Source: Pseudomonadota bacterium (lineage in GTDB: Bacteria; Pseudomonadota; Alphaproteobacteria; Sphingomonadales; SMXR01). Taken from it: a DNA stretch of 42,005 nt. A program made the translations under genes and the position numbers. Where the stretch lies: the NCBI GenBank assembly GCA_022574255.1, contig JACZSK010000013.1, positions 1-42,005 on the forward strand, read 5' to 3'. This document shows, one piece after another, positions 27,013 to 35,326 of this stretch (the first letter of the stretch is position 1; every line of letters begins with the position of its first letter). The notes under the pieces were generated by a model. That model did no database searches and was not told the DNA's origin. It was given only the letters and a program-made list of their open reading frames with translations.

Positions 27013-28281
27013 ATGAGACGTGTTGTTGTCACGGGTCTGGGGATGGTAACGCCGCTGGGGTGCGGTGTTGATGAAACCTGGTCGCGGCTGGTGAACGCGG
27101 AATCGGGCGCCGGCCAGATCACGCGTTTCGACATCACCGATTACCGCGCCAAGGTAGCCTGCGAAATAAAATTCGGCGACGGCAGCGACGGCACCTTCAA
27201 TCCCGACGACTGGATGGAGCCCAAGCAACAGCGCCGCGTCGATCCTTTCATCCTGTACGGGGTCACCGCCGCGGCCCAGGCCGTGGCCGACGCGGGCTGG
27301 GAAAATCCTTCCGAAGAAGAGCAGCTTCGCACCGGCGTCAGTATCGGCTCGGGCATTGGCGGCCTGCCGGGCATTGCCGAAGCCGCGATCACGCTGCATG
27401 AACGCGGCCCGCGCCGGGTCAGCCCGCATTTTATTCCGGGCCGTCTGATCAATCTGGTCTCGGGTCAGGTGTCGATCAAATATGGCTACCGGGGCCCAAA
27501 TCACGCCCTGGTCACGGCCTGCTCCACCGGCGCCCATTCGATCGGCGACGCTTCGCGGATGATCATGCTGGACGATGCGGATGTGATGGTGGTGGGCGGC
27601 GCTGAAGGGGCGATCTGCCCCATCGGCATCGCCGGTTTCGCGCAAGCCAAGGCCCTGTCGACGCATTTCAACGACGAGCCGGCGCGGGCTTCACGCCCCT
27701 GGGACAAGGACCGCGACGGTTTTGTCATGGGTGAGGGCTCGGGGATCCTGGTTCTCGAGGAACTGGAACATGCCAAGAAACGCGGCGCCAAAATATATGG
27801 CGAAGTGATTGGCTACGGCATGTCGGGCGACGCCTATCACGTTACGGCGCCGGCGCCGGACGGCAGTGGTGGTTTCCGGTCCATGCAGACGGCCATCAAG
27901 CGCTCGGGGCTCGACCCCAGCGAGATCGATTATGTGAACGCCCATGGAACCTCTACGCTACTGGGCGACGAGATAGAGCTCAACGCGGTAAAACGGGTGT
28001 TCGGTAATGCCGTGGGCGACATGTGCATGTCATCGACCAAGTCCGCCATCGGCCATTTGCTGGGCGCGGCGGGTAGCGTCGAGGCCATTTTCGGGCTGCT
28101 GGCCATGGAGCACGGCGTTGTGCCCCCAACGCTGAACCTGGATGAGCCTTCCGAGGGCTGCGAGAACATCAACCTGGTGCCGCACCAGGCCCAGGAACGC
28201 AAGGTCGACACCGTCCTGTCCAACTCCTTCGGCTTCGGCGGCACCAACGCCTCGCTGGTAATGCGCAAATTTACCGGCTGA
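27013..28281 (+). CDS. fabF: 3-oxoacyl-ACP synthase II
   Basis: A 422-residue KAS II that condenses malonyl-ACP with acyl-ACP. The active-site Cys is in TACSTGAHSIGDA (Cys170), and the two histidines are in NAHGTSTLLGD near residue 310 and KSAIGHLLGAAG near 347. SFGFGGTNASLV closes the fold. AGGAT precedes ATG 27013. The 135-base spacer from acpP contains the hairpin described separately. MltG follows after 50 bases, the usual alphaproteobacterial order. Confidence 0.97.
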   Translation: MRRVVVTGLGMVTPLGCGVDETWSRLVNAESGAGQITRFDITDYRAKVACEIKFGDGSDGTFNPDDWMEPKQQRRVDPFILYGVTAAAQAVADAGWENPSEEEQLRTGVSIGSGIGGLPGIAEAAITLHERGPRRVSPHFIPGRLINLVSGQVSIKYGYRGPNHALVTACSTGAHSIGDASRMIMLDDADVMVVGGAEGAICPIGIAGFAQAKALSTHFNDEPARASRPWDKDRDGFVMGEGSGILVLEELEHAKKRGAKIYGEVIGYGMSGDAYHVTAPAPDGSGGFRSMQTAIKRSGLDPSEIDYVNAHGTSTLLGDEIELNAVKRVFGNAVGDMCMSSTKSAIGHLLGAAGSVEAIFGLLAMEHGVVPPTLNLDEPSEGCENINLVPHQAQERKVDTVLSNSFGFGGTNASLVMRKFTG

Positions 28282-28319
28282 TTTTTTCGTTTTTGAACGG
28301 ATTTTAGCGCTTTGCTGGC

Positions 28320-28325
28320 TATACT
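28320..28325 (+). promoter_or_regulatory. -10 element at mltG, possible leaderless start
   Basis: TATACT at 28320-28325 ends six bases before the mltG ATG, so transcription from it would begin at or near the start codon. No clear -35 hexamer lies 17 bases upstream; TTGAAC is 21 bases away. Confidence 0.3.
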
Positions 28326-28331
28326 GTTGCC

Positions 28332-29336
28332 ATGCCTCTGAACCGCATTTCCAGGCTTTTCCTGATTGGCTCGGCCACGCTTTTGGCGGGTCTGGTATTG
28401 GGAATCCTGTTCATTGTATTCAATGCTTACCGCGCGCCCCACGATTTCTATCAGGCCGCGGCTGAAGAACCTCAGTTGGTGATCATTATCCCCAACGGCG
28501 CTGGTCTGAGGGGTGTTGCAAAAATCCTGGAGGATGCGGATGCCATCACCAGCAGTGAGCTGTTTGTCTGGGGCACCCGGCTTTCCGGGGCGGGAAGCAA
28601 GTTGCGCGCTGGTGAATACCGCTTGCTCGGCCCCGCAAGCATGGCCCATATCCGTGACCAGCTGCTCAGCGGCGAAACGCTGCAGCATCGCCTGACCATA
28701 CCCGAGGGCCTGACCAGCCGTCAGGTCATGGCACTGCTCGCCGCCGATGAGGCGCTGGCCGGTGAAATGGCGGCGCTGCCGGGTGAGGGAACTTTGTTGC
28801 CTGAGACATATTATTTTTCGCGTGGTGATGACCGTTCGGCATTGCTCACACGCATGCGCCGGAACCAGCAGCAATTACTCGATGATCTGTGGCTGGGCCG
28901 GCGGCCCGATTTCCCCTTTCCCGGTGCCGAGGAAGCGGTGATCCTGGCATCGATCGTGGAGAAGGAGACCGCTCTGGCTGCGGAGCGTCCGATGATCGCC
29001 CGCGCCTTCCTCAACCGGCTTGAGGGGGGCATGCGCCTGCAGTCCGATCCCACCGTCATTTATGGCCAGACCGCGGGGGAACCGCTTGGCCGGCCCTTGC
29101 GCCAGAGCGATCTGGATGCGCGCAACGCCTACAACACCTATGTTATTCGTGGGCTTCCACCGGGGCCCATCGCCAATCCAGGCGTGGAGTCCCTGAGGGC
29201 GGTTTTCCACCCGGCTGAGGGGAATTACCTGTATTTCGTTGCCGACGGAAAAGGCGGACATGCCTTTGCCGCGACCCTGGAAGAGCATAACCGCAACGTG
29301 GCCCGGTGGCGGCGGATTCAACGCGAACGGCGATAG
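28332..29336 (+). CDS. mltG: Endolytic murein transglycosylase MltG
   Basis: A 334-residue YceG-family lytic transglycosylase that cuts nascent glycan strands in the periplasm and so helps set glycan length. One N-terminal membrane helix spans about residues 9-30. A LysM-like region follows (LVIIIPNGAGLRGVAKILE). The catalytic Glu is in ILASIVEKETAL near residue 215, and the LQSDPTVIYGQ and NTYVIRGLPPGPIANPG motifs of the active cleft are near 240 and 270. No Shine-Dalgarno sequence precedes the ATG. The 3' side meets the palindromic repeat block. Confidence 0.94.
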   Translation: MPLNRISRLFLIGSATLLAGLVLGILFIVFNAYRAPHDFYQAAAEEPQLVIIIPNGAGLRGVAKILEDADAITSSELFVWGTRLSGAGSKLRAGEYRLLGPASMAHIRDQLLSGETLQHRLTIPEGLTSRQVMALLAADEALAGEMAALPGEGTLLPETYYFSRGDDRSALLTRMRRNQQQLLDDLWLGRRPDFPFPGAEEAVILASIVEKETALAAERPMIARAFLNRLEGGMRLQSDPTVIYGQTAGEPLGRPLRQSDLDARNAYNTYVIRGLPPGPIANPGVESLRAVFHPAEGNYLYFVADGKGGHAFAATLEEHNRNVARWRRIQRERR

Positions 29337-29361
29337 AACGCCAAGCCAGCCAGATTATTTT

Positions 29362-29545
29362 TCCCCCTCACCCACGCACTTTGTGCGTTGCCCTCTCCCA
29401 CGGAGGGGAGAGGGTTTAGCGCCGCGTCCACCTCTTATCTCCTCTCCCTTGATGGGAGAGGGTAGGGTGAGGGTGACCAAGAGGAAACCCCTCTCCCTTG
29501 ATGGGAGAGTGCCAAGGAAGGAAAAGGGTGAGGGTGACGAAAAAA
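29362..29545. repeat. Dispersed palindromic (REP-like) repeat block, copy B
   Basis: Three hairpins of the same family as at 13880-14010 occur here: CCCTCTCCC/GGGAGAGGG (29391-29399 and 29406-29414), CCTCTCCC/GGGAGAGG around TTGAT (29441-29461), and CTCTCCC/GGGAGAG around TTGAT (29491-29509). GGGTGAGGGTGAC occurs after the second and third, and a CCCTCACCC word opens the block. A further small hairpin, ACGCAC/GTGCGT, lies at 29374-29388. The block fills most of the 297-base gap between mltG and the SDR gene; 29546-29633 shows nothing else. Confidence 0.8.
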
Positions 29546-29633
29546 ATCAGTCATTCCGGACCGGATTGGAAGCGGATTGCAGTTTTTCTTCTGCCCCTCA
29601 GCAACCGTCCGAAACTTCAAAACCAGAAGTCCG

Positions 29634-30392
29634 TTATTTTTTGAAGCCGCGGCCCAGCAGCTTTGTTGCCAGTGCGATTGGCAGGAAAGTGATGAGGCGC
29701 ACAAGATAATAGAGCTGCCAGGGAAAGGCGATGCGCGCTTTGTTGCGGGCCAGACCGCTGACAATAATGCGGGCGGCTTTTTCCGCAGTCATAATGAACG
29801 GCATGGGAAAGTCGTTTTTGGCAGTCATGCGGCTCTCGATAAAACCCGGACAGATTACATTCACCTCAATGCCATGGGGGGCAAGAGTACCCCGCAGGGC
29901 TTCGCCGTACGCGCGGACGGCGTTCTTGCTGGCCGAATAGACCGGGTGGCCCGGCATACCCATCAGCCCGGCCACGGAGGCCACGATGGCAATCTGTCCC
30001 CGTGCCCTGGCTGTCATGGCATCTATCGCCGGGTGAATTGTATGAAATACGCCGCTGACGTTGGCGGCAAAGCTTTTCTCTGCGATATCGGCGAGCGTAT
30101 TGCTGGCATTCCGGCCCATGCTGATCCCGGCGTTGGCGATCACCAGGTCCAGCGGCTTCTTGGCATCCACCTGATGCATCCAGGCCTCCATGGCGGGACG
30201 GTTGGTCACATCCACGGTCTCGGCGGCAACTTCTGCGCCCTGTTCGCGGCAACGCGCGGCTACGGCCTCCAGCCGCGCCGTGTCACGGCCACTGAGGGCA
30301 AGGAAAACACCAGGGGCGGCATAATGCATGGCCAAAGCCTCGCCAATGCCGCTGGAGCCGCCGGTAATCAGGATATTCCTGGGATTCTTCAT
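29634..30392 (-). CDS. Short-chain dehydrogenase/reductase
   Basis: A 252-residue SDR. ILITGGSSGIGEALA is at the N-terminus, NAGIS near residue 88, the catalytic Ser is in VASVAGLMGMPGHPVYSASKNAV with Tyr and Lys in the same stretch, and NVICPGFIESRM follows. The C-terminal 30 residues are hydrophobic with basic ends (WQLYYLVRLITFLPIALATK), a likely membrane anchor, as in DltE/YqjQ-like and lipid-modifying SDRs. Substrate unknown. The frame is open to 30590, but ATG 30392 with GAGAAG upstream gives the right fold start. It stands on the opposite strand between mltG and yicC, which are adjacent in many relatives. Confidence 0.88.
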   Translation of the reverse strand: MKNPRNILITGGSSGIGEALAMHYAAPGVFLALSGRDTARLEAVAARCREQGAEVAAETVDVTNRPAMEAWMHQVDAKKPLDLVIANAGISMGRNASNTLADIAEKSFAANVSGVFHTIHPAIDAMTARARGQIAIVASVAGLMGMPGHPVYSASKNAVRAYGEALRGTLAPHGIEVNVICPGFIESRMTAKNDFPMPFIMTAEKAARIIVSGLARNKARIAFPWQLYYLVRLITFLPIALATKLLGRGFKK

Positions 30393-30416
30393 ATCTGCTT
30401 CTCGTTGATCGGGCCG

Positions 30417-30445
30417 TTGAACAGTCCTGAGGGACTGCCTATAGT
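30417..30445 (+). promoter_or_regulatory. yicC promoter with inverted repeat in spacer
   Basis: TTGAAC (30417-30422), a 17-base spacer and TATAGT (30440-30445) make a good vegetative promoter. The spacer contains CAGTCC (30422-30427), TGAG and GGACTG (30432-30437), a perfect 6-bp inverted repeat that a repressor or MerR-type regulator could bind. The leader to the ATG at 30524 is about 70 bases. Confidence 0.55.
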
Positions 30446-30523
30446 CTCGTACGCACTGTCGCCACACTGCCGCCACACCGCCGCAGCCACTGAAAACCAC
30501 CCGAGAGCAAGGAAGAGCCAAGA

Positions 30524-31411
30524 ATGTCCCTGAAGAGCATGACAGGATTCGCCCGCACCAGCGGCAGTTCCACCGGCTATGAATGGGCATGGGAAATCAA
30601 GAGTGTCAACGGCAAAGGGTTCGACGCACGGGTCAGGGTGCCGTCGATGGTGGACGGGCTGGATATTCAGGCGCGGCGGCGGCTTGCCGGTCGTTTCAAG
30701 CGCGGCAGTTTCAACGTCAACCTGGCTTTGGCGCGCCAAGGCGGCGAGACGAACCTGAGCCTGAACCGCGATGCCCTGGCGAAACTCTTGGAGATTGCCG
30801 CCGACTTCAAGGACGCGCCGGGGGTTCAACCGGCTTCGCTGGATGGCCTGTTGGCGATGCGCGGTATTCTTGAGATCGGCGCCGACGAAATTTCCGACGA
30901 TGATCGGGAATCCCTGACCGGTGATCTCCTGGCCGGGCTGGACCAGGCAGCAGACGCGCTGGATAAAGCCCGTGGCGAAGAAGGCGCTGCGCTGAAGAAT
31001 GTGCTGTCGGGCTTTATCGACGGCGTGGAGACCCTGGCCGGGAAGGCAAGGGAGTGTGAAGCCGCCCGCCCCCAGGCCATCCGTGACCGTTTGGCCGCCA
31101 AAATCACTGATCTGGTGGCCGCCGAAAATGCGCTGACCCCCGAGCGGCTGGACCAGGAGGTCGCGCTGTTGGCCGTTAAGGCAGATATTCGCGAGGAGCT
31201 GGACCGGCTGGCCGCCCATATTGAAAGCGCGCGCGAACTGCTGGAGTCCACTGACGCGGTTGGCCGGCGGCTGGATTTTCTCGCCCAGGAATTTAACCGC
31301 GAGGCCAACACGCTATGCTCCAAATCCGGCGATGTGGCCCTGACAAGGATCGGCCTGGACCTGAAGGCGGTTATCGATCAGTTTCGCGAGCAGCTTCAGA
31401 ACGTGGAATAA
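30524..31411 (+). CDS. yicC: YicC/YloC family endoribonuclease
   Basis: A 295-residue YicC family protein, the usual length. It opens with MSLKSMTGFARTSG, and SVNGKGFDARVRVP near residue 27 is the family N-terminal motif. The C-terminal DUF1732 part carries EVALLAVKADIREELDRLAAHI near 215 and the closing GRRLDFLAQEFNREANTLCSK. Members have been described as endoribonucleases that act on small RNAs. AAGGAAG is ahead of ATG 30524. Guanylate kinase follows after 45 bases, as in many proteobacteria. Confidence 0.93.
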   Translation: MSLKSMTGFARTSGSSTGYEWAWEIKSVNGKGFDARVRVPSMVDGLDIQARRRLAGRFKRGSFNVNLALARQGGETNLSLNRDALAKLLEIAADFKDAPGVQPASLDGLLAMRGILEIGADEISDDDRESLTGDLLAGLDQAADALDKARGEEGAALKNVLSGFIDGVETLAGKARECEAARPQAIRDRLAAKITDLVAAENALTPERLDQEVALLAVKADIREELDRLAAHIESARELLESTDAVGRRLDFLAQEFNREANTLCSKSGDVALTRIGLDLKAVIDQFREQLQNVE

Positions 31412-31456
31412 CGGACCTGACTTTTGCGCATGGCAGAGGCCGGTAACAGGAATTGA

Positions 31457-32107
31457 ATGGTGATGGTGCACGAAGCGAATACTGCCCGCAGGGGCCTGAT
31501 GCTGATCCTCTCTTCGCCCTCCGGGGCAGGCAAAACGACCCTGTCCCGCCGCCTTCTGGAGGACGAGGAGGAACTGACCATGTCGGTTTCCGTGACCACC
31601 CGCGCGCCACGCCCCGGCGAGGTTGAGGGAACCGATTACAGGTTCGTGAGCGAGGCAATATTTCAGCGCATGACCGACGAAAACGAGCTGCTGGAATATG
31701 CCACCGTATTCGGCAATTCCTATGGCACGCCGGGCGCACCCGTGGAGGCAGCCCTTGATGCCGGCAGCGACGTGATATTTGATATCGACTGGCAGGGCAC
31801 CCAGCAGCTTGTGCAAAAGGCGGGCCGCGACGACGTGGTGAGTATTTTCGTTCTGCCGCCGTCGATGGATGAATTGGCCGCACGGCTGGTACGCCGCGGC
31901 CAGGATTCAGATAATGTTGTCAGCGACCGCATGGCCCGCGCCGCCGATGAAATAAGCCATTGGGCGGAATATGATTATGTGCTGGTCAATGAAAACGTCG
32001 ATGAGTGCCTGGCGCAGGTAAAATCCATCCTGACCGCCGAACGCCTGCGCCGTCGCCGCCAGCGTCATCTGACCGGGCGCGTCCGGGCGCTGATGGGCAA
32101 GGCTTGA
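31457..32107 (+). CDS. gmk: Guanylate kinase
   Basis: A 216-residue kinase that converts GMP or dGMP to the diphosphate. The P-loop LSSPSGAGKTTL is at residues 18-29. The GMP-binding region includes SVTTRAPRPGEVEGTDYRFV near residue 45, ELLEYATVFGNSYGTP near 78 and VIFDIDWQGTQQL near 105. ATG 31457 follows AGGA; a second ATG lies two codons on. The last 43 bases overlap the converging rsmA gene. Confidence 0.95.
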   Translation: MVMVHEANTARRGLMLILSSPSGAGKTTLSRRLLEDEEELTMSVSVTTRAPRPGEVEGTDYRFVSEAIFQRMTDENELLEYATVFGNSYGTPGAPVEAALDAGSDVIFDIDWQGTQQLVQKAGRDDVVSIFVLPPSMDELAARLVRRGQDSDNVVSDRMARAADEISHWAEYDYVLVNENVDECLAQVKSILTAERLRRRRQRHLTGRVRALMGKA

Positions 32108-32973
32108 ATCAACCCGGATTCCTGCAGTGCATGGGCCAGGCGGCAAATATCCTCGACGCTCAGCTCTTCCGGCCGGGCGCGGGCGTCTATTTCCAGTTCA
32201 CCAAGAATTTCGATCGCCTTCGGGCCGAAACCCTTTAGCGAGCGGCGCAGCATCTTGCGCTTCTGTCCAAAAACAGTGGCGGTCAGTTTTTCCAGCGACC
32301 GCACGGAAAGCCCACTGACCACGGGCGCCGAGGGCTCGAACCGCACCAGGGTGGACCAGACTTTTGGCGCCGGTGTAAAAGCGCGGGGGGTAATATCAAA
32401 GAGGGCGCTTGGCGACGCGCGCCACTGGCTGAGCACCGACAGGCGACCATAGGTCTTGCGTCCTGAAGGCGAGGTTATGCGCTCGGCGACTTCCTTCTGG
32501 AACATCAGGGTCATGGAGGCCCACCAGGGCGGCCAGGCTTCCGGGGTCAGCCATTTCACCAGCAGCGCCGTGCCAATATTGTAGGGAAGATTGGCGGCAA
32601 TGCGCAGGTGGTTTTCTGTTGGCAGCAGGGAAAGCTCATCCACCTTCAGGGCGTCGCCCTGGTGAATTTCCAGCCGGCCCGGATAATAGGCGCTCAGTTC
32701 GGCGAGCGCCGGCAGGCAGCGCGGGTCTCGCTCCACCGCCACCACGCGGGCCGCGCCCTCATCCAGCAGAGCGCGGGTCAGCCCCCCCGGTCCGGGACCA
32801 ACCTCATACAGCGTTGCATGCTCCAGCGGCCCCGCGGCGCGCGCGATTTTGCGGGTCAGGTTCATATCTAGGAGGAAATTCTGGCCGAAGGACTTTCGCG
32901 CGCCAAGCCCATGAGCGCGAATGACCTCGCGAAGGGGGGGCAGGGTGTCGCCTGAATTTCCCCCGGATGCCAT
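32065..32973 (-). CDS. rsmA: 16S rRNA dimethyladenosine transferase RsmA
   Basis: A 302-residue KsgA/RsmA that dimethylates two adjacent adenosines near the 3' end of 16S rRNA. KSFGQNFLLD is near residue 27, the SAM motif YEVGPGPGGLTRALL near 55, VERDPR near 80, and the catalytic IAANLPYNIGTALL near 128. It is some 20-25 residues longer than usual; the last 14 codons run antiparallel into gmk. ATG 32973 shares one base with the pdxA stop (TAATG). Confidence 0.95.
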   Translation of the reverse strand: MASGGNSGDTLPPLREVIRAHGLGARKSFGQNFLLDMNLTRKIARAAGPLEHATLYEVGPGPGGLTRALLDEGAARVVAVERDPRCLPALAELSAYYPGRLEIHQGDALKVDELSLLPTENHLRIAANLPYNIGTALLVKWLTPEAWPPWWASMTLMFQKEVAERITSPSGRKTYGRLSVLSQWRASPSALFDITPRAFTPAPKVWSTLVRFEPSAPVVSGLSVRSLEKLTATVFGQKRKMLRRSLKGFGPKAIEILGELEIDARARPEELSVEDICRLAHALQESGLIQALPISARTRPVR

Positions 32974-33968
32974 TACCGGCTCATCTGGTCGGCCAGCCTG
33001 ATAGCGGCCACCAGGCTGTCGACCGAGGCCTTGCCTCTGCCCGCAATATCCAGCGCTGTGCCATGGTCCGGGGATGTGCGGACCATAGGCAAACCAAGGG
33101 TGACGTTAACCGCGCGACCGCCGTCCAGGGTTTTCAGCGGGATCAGGGCCTGGTCGTGATACATGCATAATACGGCGTCATAACGGCTGCGCATGGCGGC
33201 GGAAAAAAGGCTGTCAGCCGGATGCGGGCCACTGACATCGTGGCCGGATTCCTGAAGCGCCTCTATGGCGGGCGCTATGAGCCGCGCTTCCTCGTCGCCC
33301 AAATGCGTCTGTTCCCCGGCATGCGGGTTGAGCCCGGCAATGGCGAGGCGGGGCCGCGGCAGCGAGAAGTTTTCGGCCAGCGCCCGCAGAATGACTTCCG
33401 CCGTCTGTATAATCAGACCGGTGCTGATCGCGTCAGGCACGTCGCGGAGCGGAATATGCTGGGTCAGCGGCACGACCTTGAGGTTGGGGCCGGCCAGCAT
33501 CATCACCGCCTGTTCCCTTTGGGCGCCGGCCAGATGCGCCAGAAAATCCGTGTGGCCGATGAAGCCAAATCCGCCCTCTATCAGGTTGGCCTTCTGAATG
33601 GGGTTGGTGACCAGCGCCCTTATGCTGCCATCAAGGGCGAGGCGCGCGCCCTGCTCAATGGCGTCGATCACGCCAGCGGCGTTGGCCGGGTCGGGTATCC
33701 CTGCAATGGTCTTTTTCGCCAGCGAAATATCGAAAACCGGAAATGCTTCATGGAAGGAACGCGCGGCATCGCCGGGATCATTCACCCGCGTGACAGGCAG
33801 GGCCGGGTCCAGATCACCTATCTGATCGGCGGCGCCCAGGTAACAAAAGGGTGGAATATCCAGCTCGGCCCGGCGCCGCCAAATGTCGAGCGAGAGTTCC
33901 GGCCCAATTCCGGCCGGCTCGCCCATGGTCAATCCAATCGGGCGGAGCGCGGCGCCAGGCGAGGTCAC
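32973..33968 (-). CDS. pdxA: 4-hydroxythreonine-4-phosphate dehydrogenase
   Basis: A 331-residue PdxA that oxidises 4-phosphohydroxy-L-threonine in the vitamin B6 pathway. IGLTMGEPAGIGPELSLD is at the N-terminus, NPIQKANL near residue 123, GHTDFLAHLAG near 139 (His is a metal ligand), and MYHDQALIPLKTL near 277. The frame extends to 34103, but GTG 33968 overlaps the surA stop (GTGA) and gives the right length. It belongs to the lptD-surA-pdxA-rsmA run. Confidence 0.95.
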   Translation of the reverse strand: MTSPGAALRPIGLTMGEPAGIGPELSLDIWRRRAELDIPPFCYLGAADQIGDLDPALPVTRVNDPGDAARSFHEAFPVFDISLAKKTIAGIPDPANAAGVIDAIEQGARLALDGSIRALVTNPIQKANLIEGGFGFIGHTDFLAHLAGAQREQAVMMLAGPNLKVVPLTQHIPLRDVPDAISTGLIIQTAEVILRALAENFSLPRPRLAIAGLNPHAGEQTHLGDEEARLIAPAIEALQESGHDVSGPHPADSLFSAAMRSRYDAVLCMYHDQALIPLKTLDGGRAVNVTLGLPMVRTSPDHGTALDIAGRGKASVDSLVAAIRLADQMSR

Positions 33969-35269
33969 CGGTAATCCACGATCGCGTCGCGGCGCAGGTC
34001 GCGCAGGTAGCGCCGCGCCATCATGGTCAGCCGCTGCTCTTGCAGGCGGCTGTATACGGTATCGAAATCGGGCGGCTGAATGTCCGGCTGCTCGCGGCCG
34101 CAAACGAAGAATATTCGAATTCCATCCTGCGCCGCCAGCGGCAGGCTCGGCACGCCCTCGGCCAGGGGCTCAAGCTTGGCCGCCAGCGCCGGGCCAAGGT
34201 CGCGCAGTGAAATGAGCCCAATCCTGCTGTGAACAGTGCCTTCAGGAAGCTGCTCCACGAATGCGGGGGTCTGTTCGCAAGAGGTGACAGTTGGCCGCAG
34301 CGCCTCTGTCTTCGCAACCCAGTCATCAATAATTTCCTGGGTGGTTTCACTGTTGAACGGGAACACCACCTGCGTAACATCCAGCTGCACGTCGAGGGGG
34401 TCGGCGCTGAGGATGCGCCGACGGTCGCGCAACTGTATCACATAGACGCCGCCGGGCGTGGCGATTGGCTCCGATATTTCAAGCAGAGCCATCTTCTGCA
34501 CTACCGCTTCGACCTCTGGCGCCATTTGGTCTTCCGCCACCCACCCCAGATCACCACCCCTTGCGGCGGTGGCGGATTCCGAGAATTGTCGGGCAACGAC
34601 CGTAAACTGCGCGCCATCGGTAACCTGCTTGATCAATCTTGCGGCTTGTTGCTTGACGATTTCGGCTCGGCTGGGGCGGTCCAGGATCAGGTAAATTTCC
34701 GAAAGGCGGTATTCATATTTCCCGGTGTTGGCTTTCATTTTCTCTATAGAGGATTCAACGTCCTGGTCGCTGATGGAGACCTGCGAGCCCAGCCGCCCGC
34801 GAACCAGCATTTGCCAGGCAAACTCGGCGCGCAACTGCTCGGTCAGGGAAAATTTGGATGAGCCATATTGGGCGAGGAACTGTTCAAAACTCTCCGGCGT
34901 CTGGTTGAAGTTGCTGCTGACCCGGAAGTAAGCGTCGTTAATTTCATCTTCCGACACTTCAACTTCAAACTCGGCGGCTTCCTGCAACTGCAATTTCTCA
35001 TCGACCATGCTGCTCAGCACCTGATCGCGCAGGCGCATCAGCTCTTCCTGGTTGCGCACGCCGCCCGTTGCGGCCACAACCAGCCCCATACGCTGTTGCA
35101 GATCGTATGCTGAAATAACCTCGTCGTTGACCAGGACTTCGATCTTCTCCAGGATTTCCTGGGCGGAAGACGCGGTCAGGGCAACCAGCGACACCGCCAC
35201 CGTCGCCGCCACGACGAGGCCTCGAAAACAGGTGCCCCTGATAGAATTATCTCCGCCTGCCAGATTCAC
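33965..35269 (-). CDS. surA: Periplasmic chaperone/PPIase SurA
   Basis: A 434-residue SurA that escorts outer-membrane proteins, including LptD, across the periplasm. A signal peptide (GLVVAATVAVSLVALTASSAQE) is followed by the SurA N-domain with VLVNDEVISAYDLQQRM near residue 45. The first parvulin-like domain spans about 185-285 (RQFSESATAARGGDLGWV), and the second, more degenerate one about 290-400. Start is GTG at 35269 with GGAACGGAA upstream. It lies directly downstream of lptD, its best-known client. Confidence 0.9.
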   Translation of the reverse strand: MNLAGGDNSIRGTCFRGLVVAATVAVSLVALTASSAQEILEKIEVLVNDEVISAYDLQQRMGLVVAATGGVRNQEELMRLRDQVLSSMVDEKLQLQEAAEFEVEVSEDEINDAYFRVSSNFNQTPESFEQFLAQYGSSKFSLTEQLRAEFAWQMLVRGRLGSQVSISDQDVESSIEKMKANTGKYEYRLSEIYLILDRPSRAEIVKQQAARLIKQVTDGAQFTVVARQFSESATAARGGDLGWVAEDQMAPEVEAVVQKMALLEISEPIATPGGVYVIQLRDRRRILSADPLDVQLDVTQVVFPFNSETTQEIIDDWVAKTEALRPTVTSCEQTPAFVEQLPEGTVHSRIGLISLRDLGPALAAKLEPLAEGVPSLPLAAQDGIRIFFVCGREQPDIQPPDFDTVYSRLQEQRLTMMARRYLRDLRRDAIVDYR

Positions 35270-35326
35270 TTCCGTTCCATCCCTTATCCGCGTCCCGCAC
35301 TCACGCCGTTCCCTTGACCCGCAACA

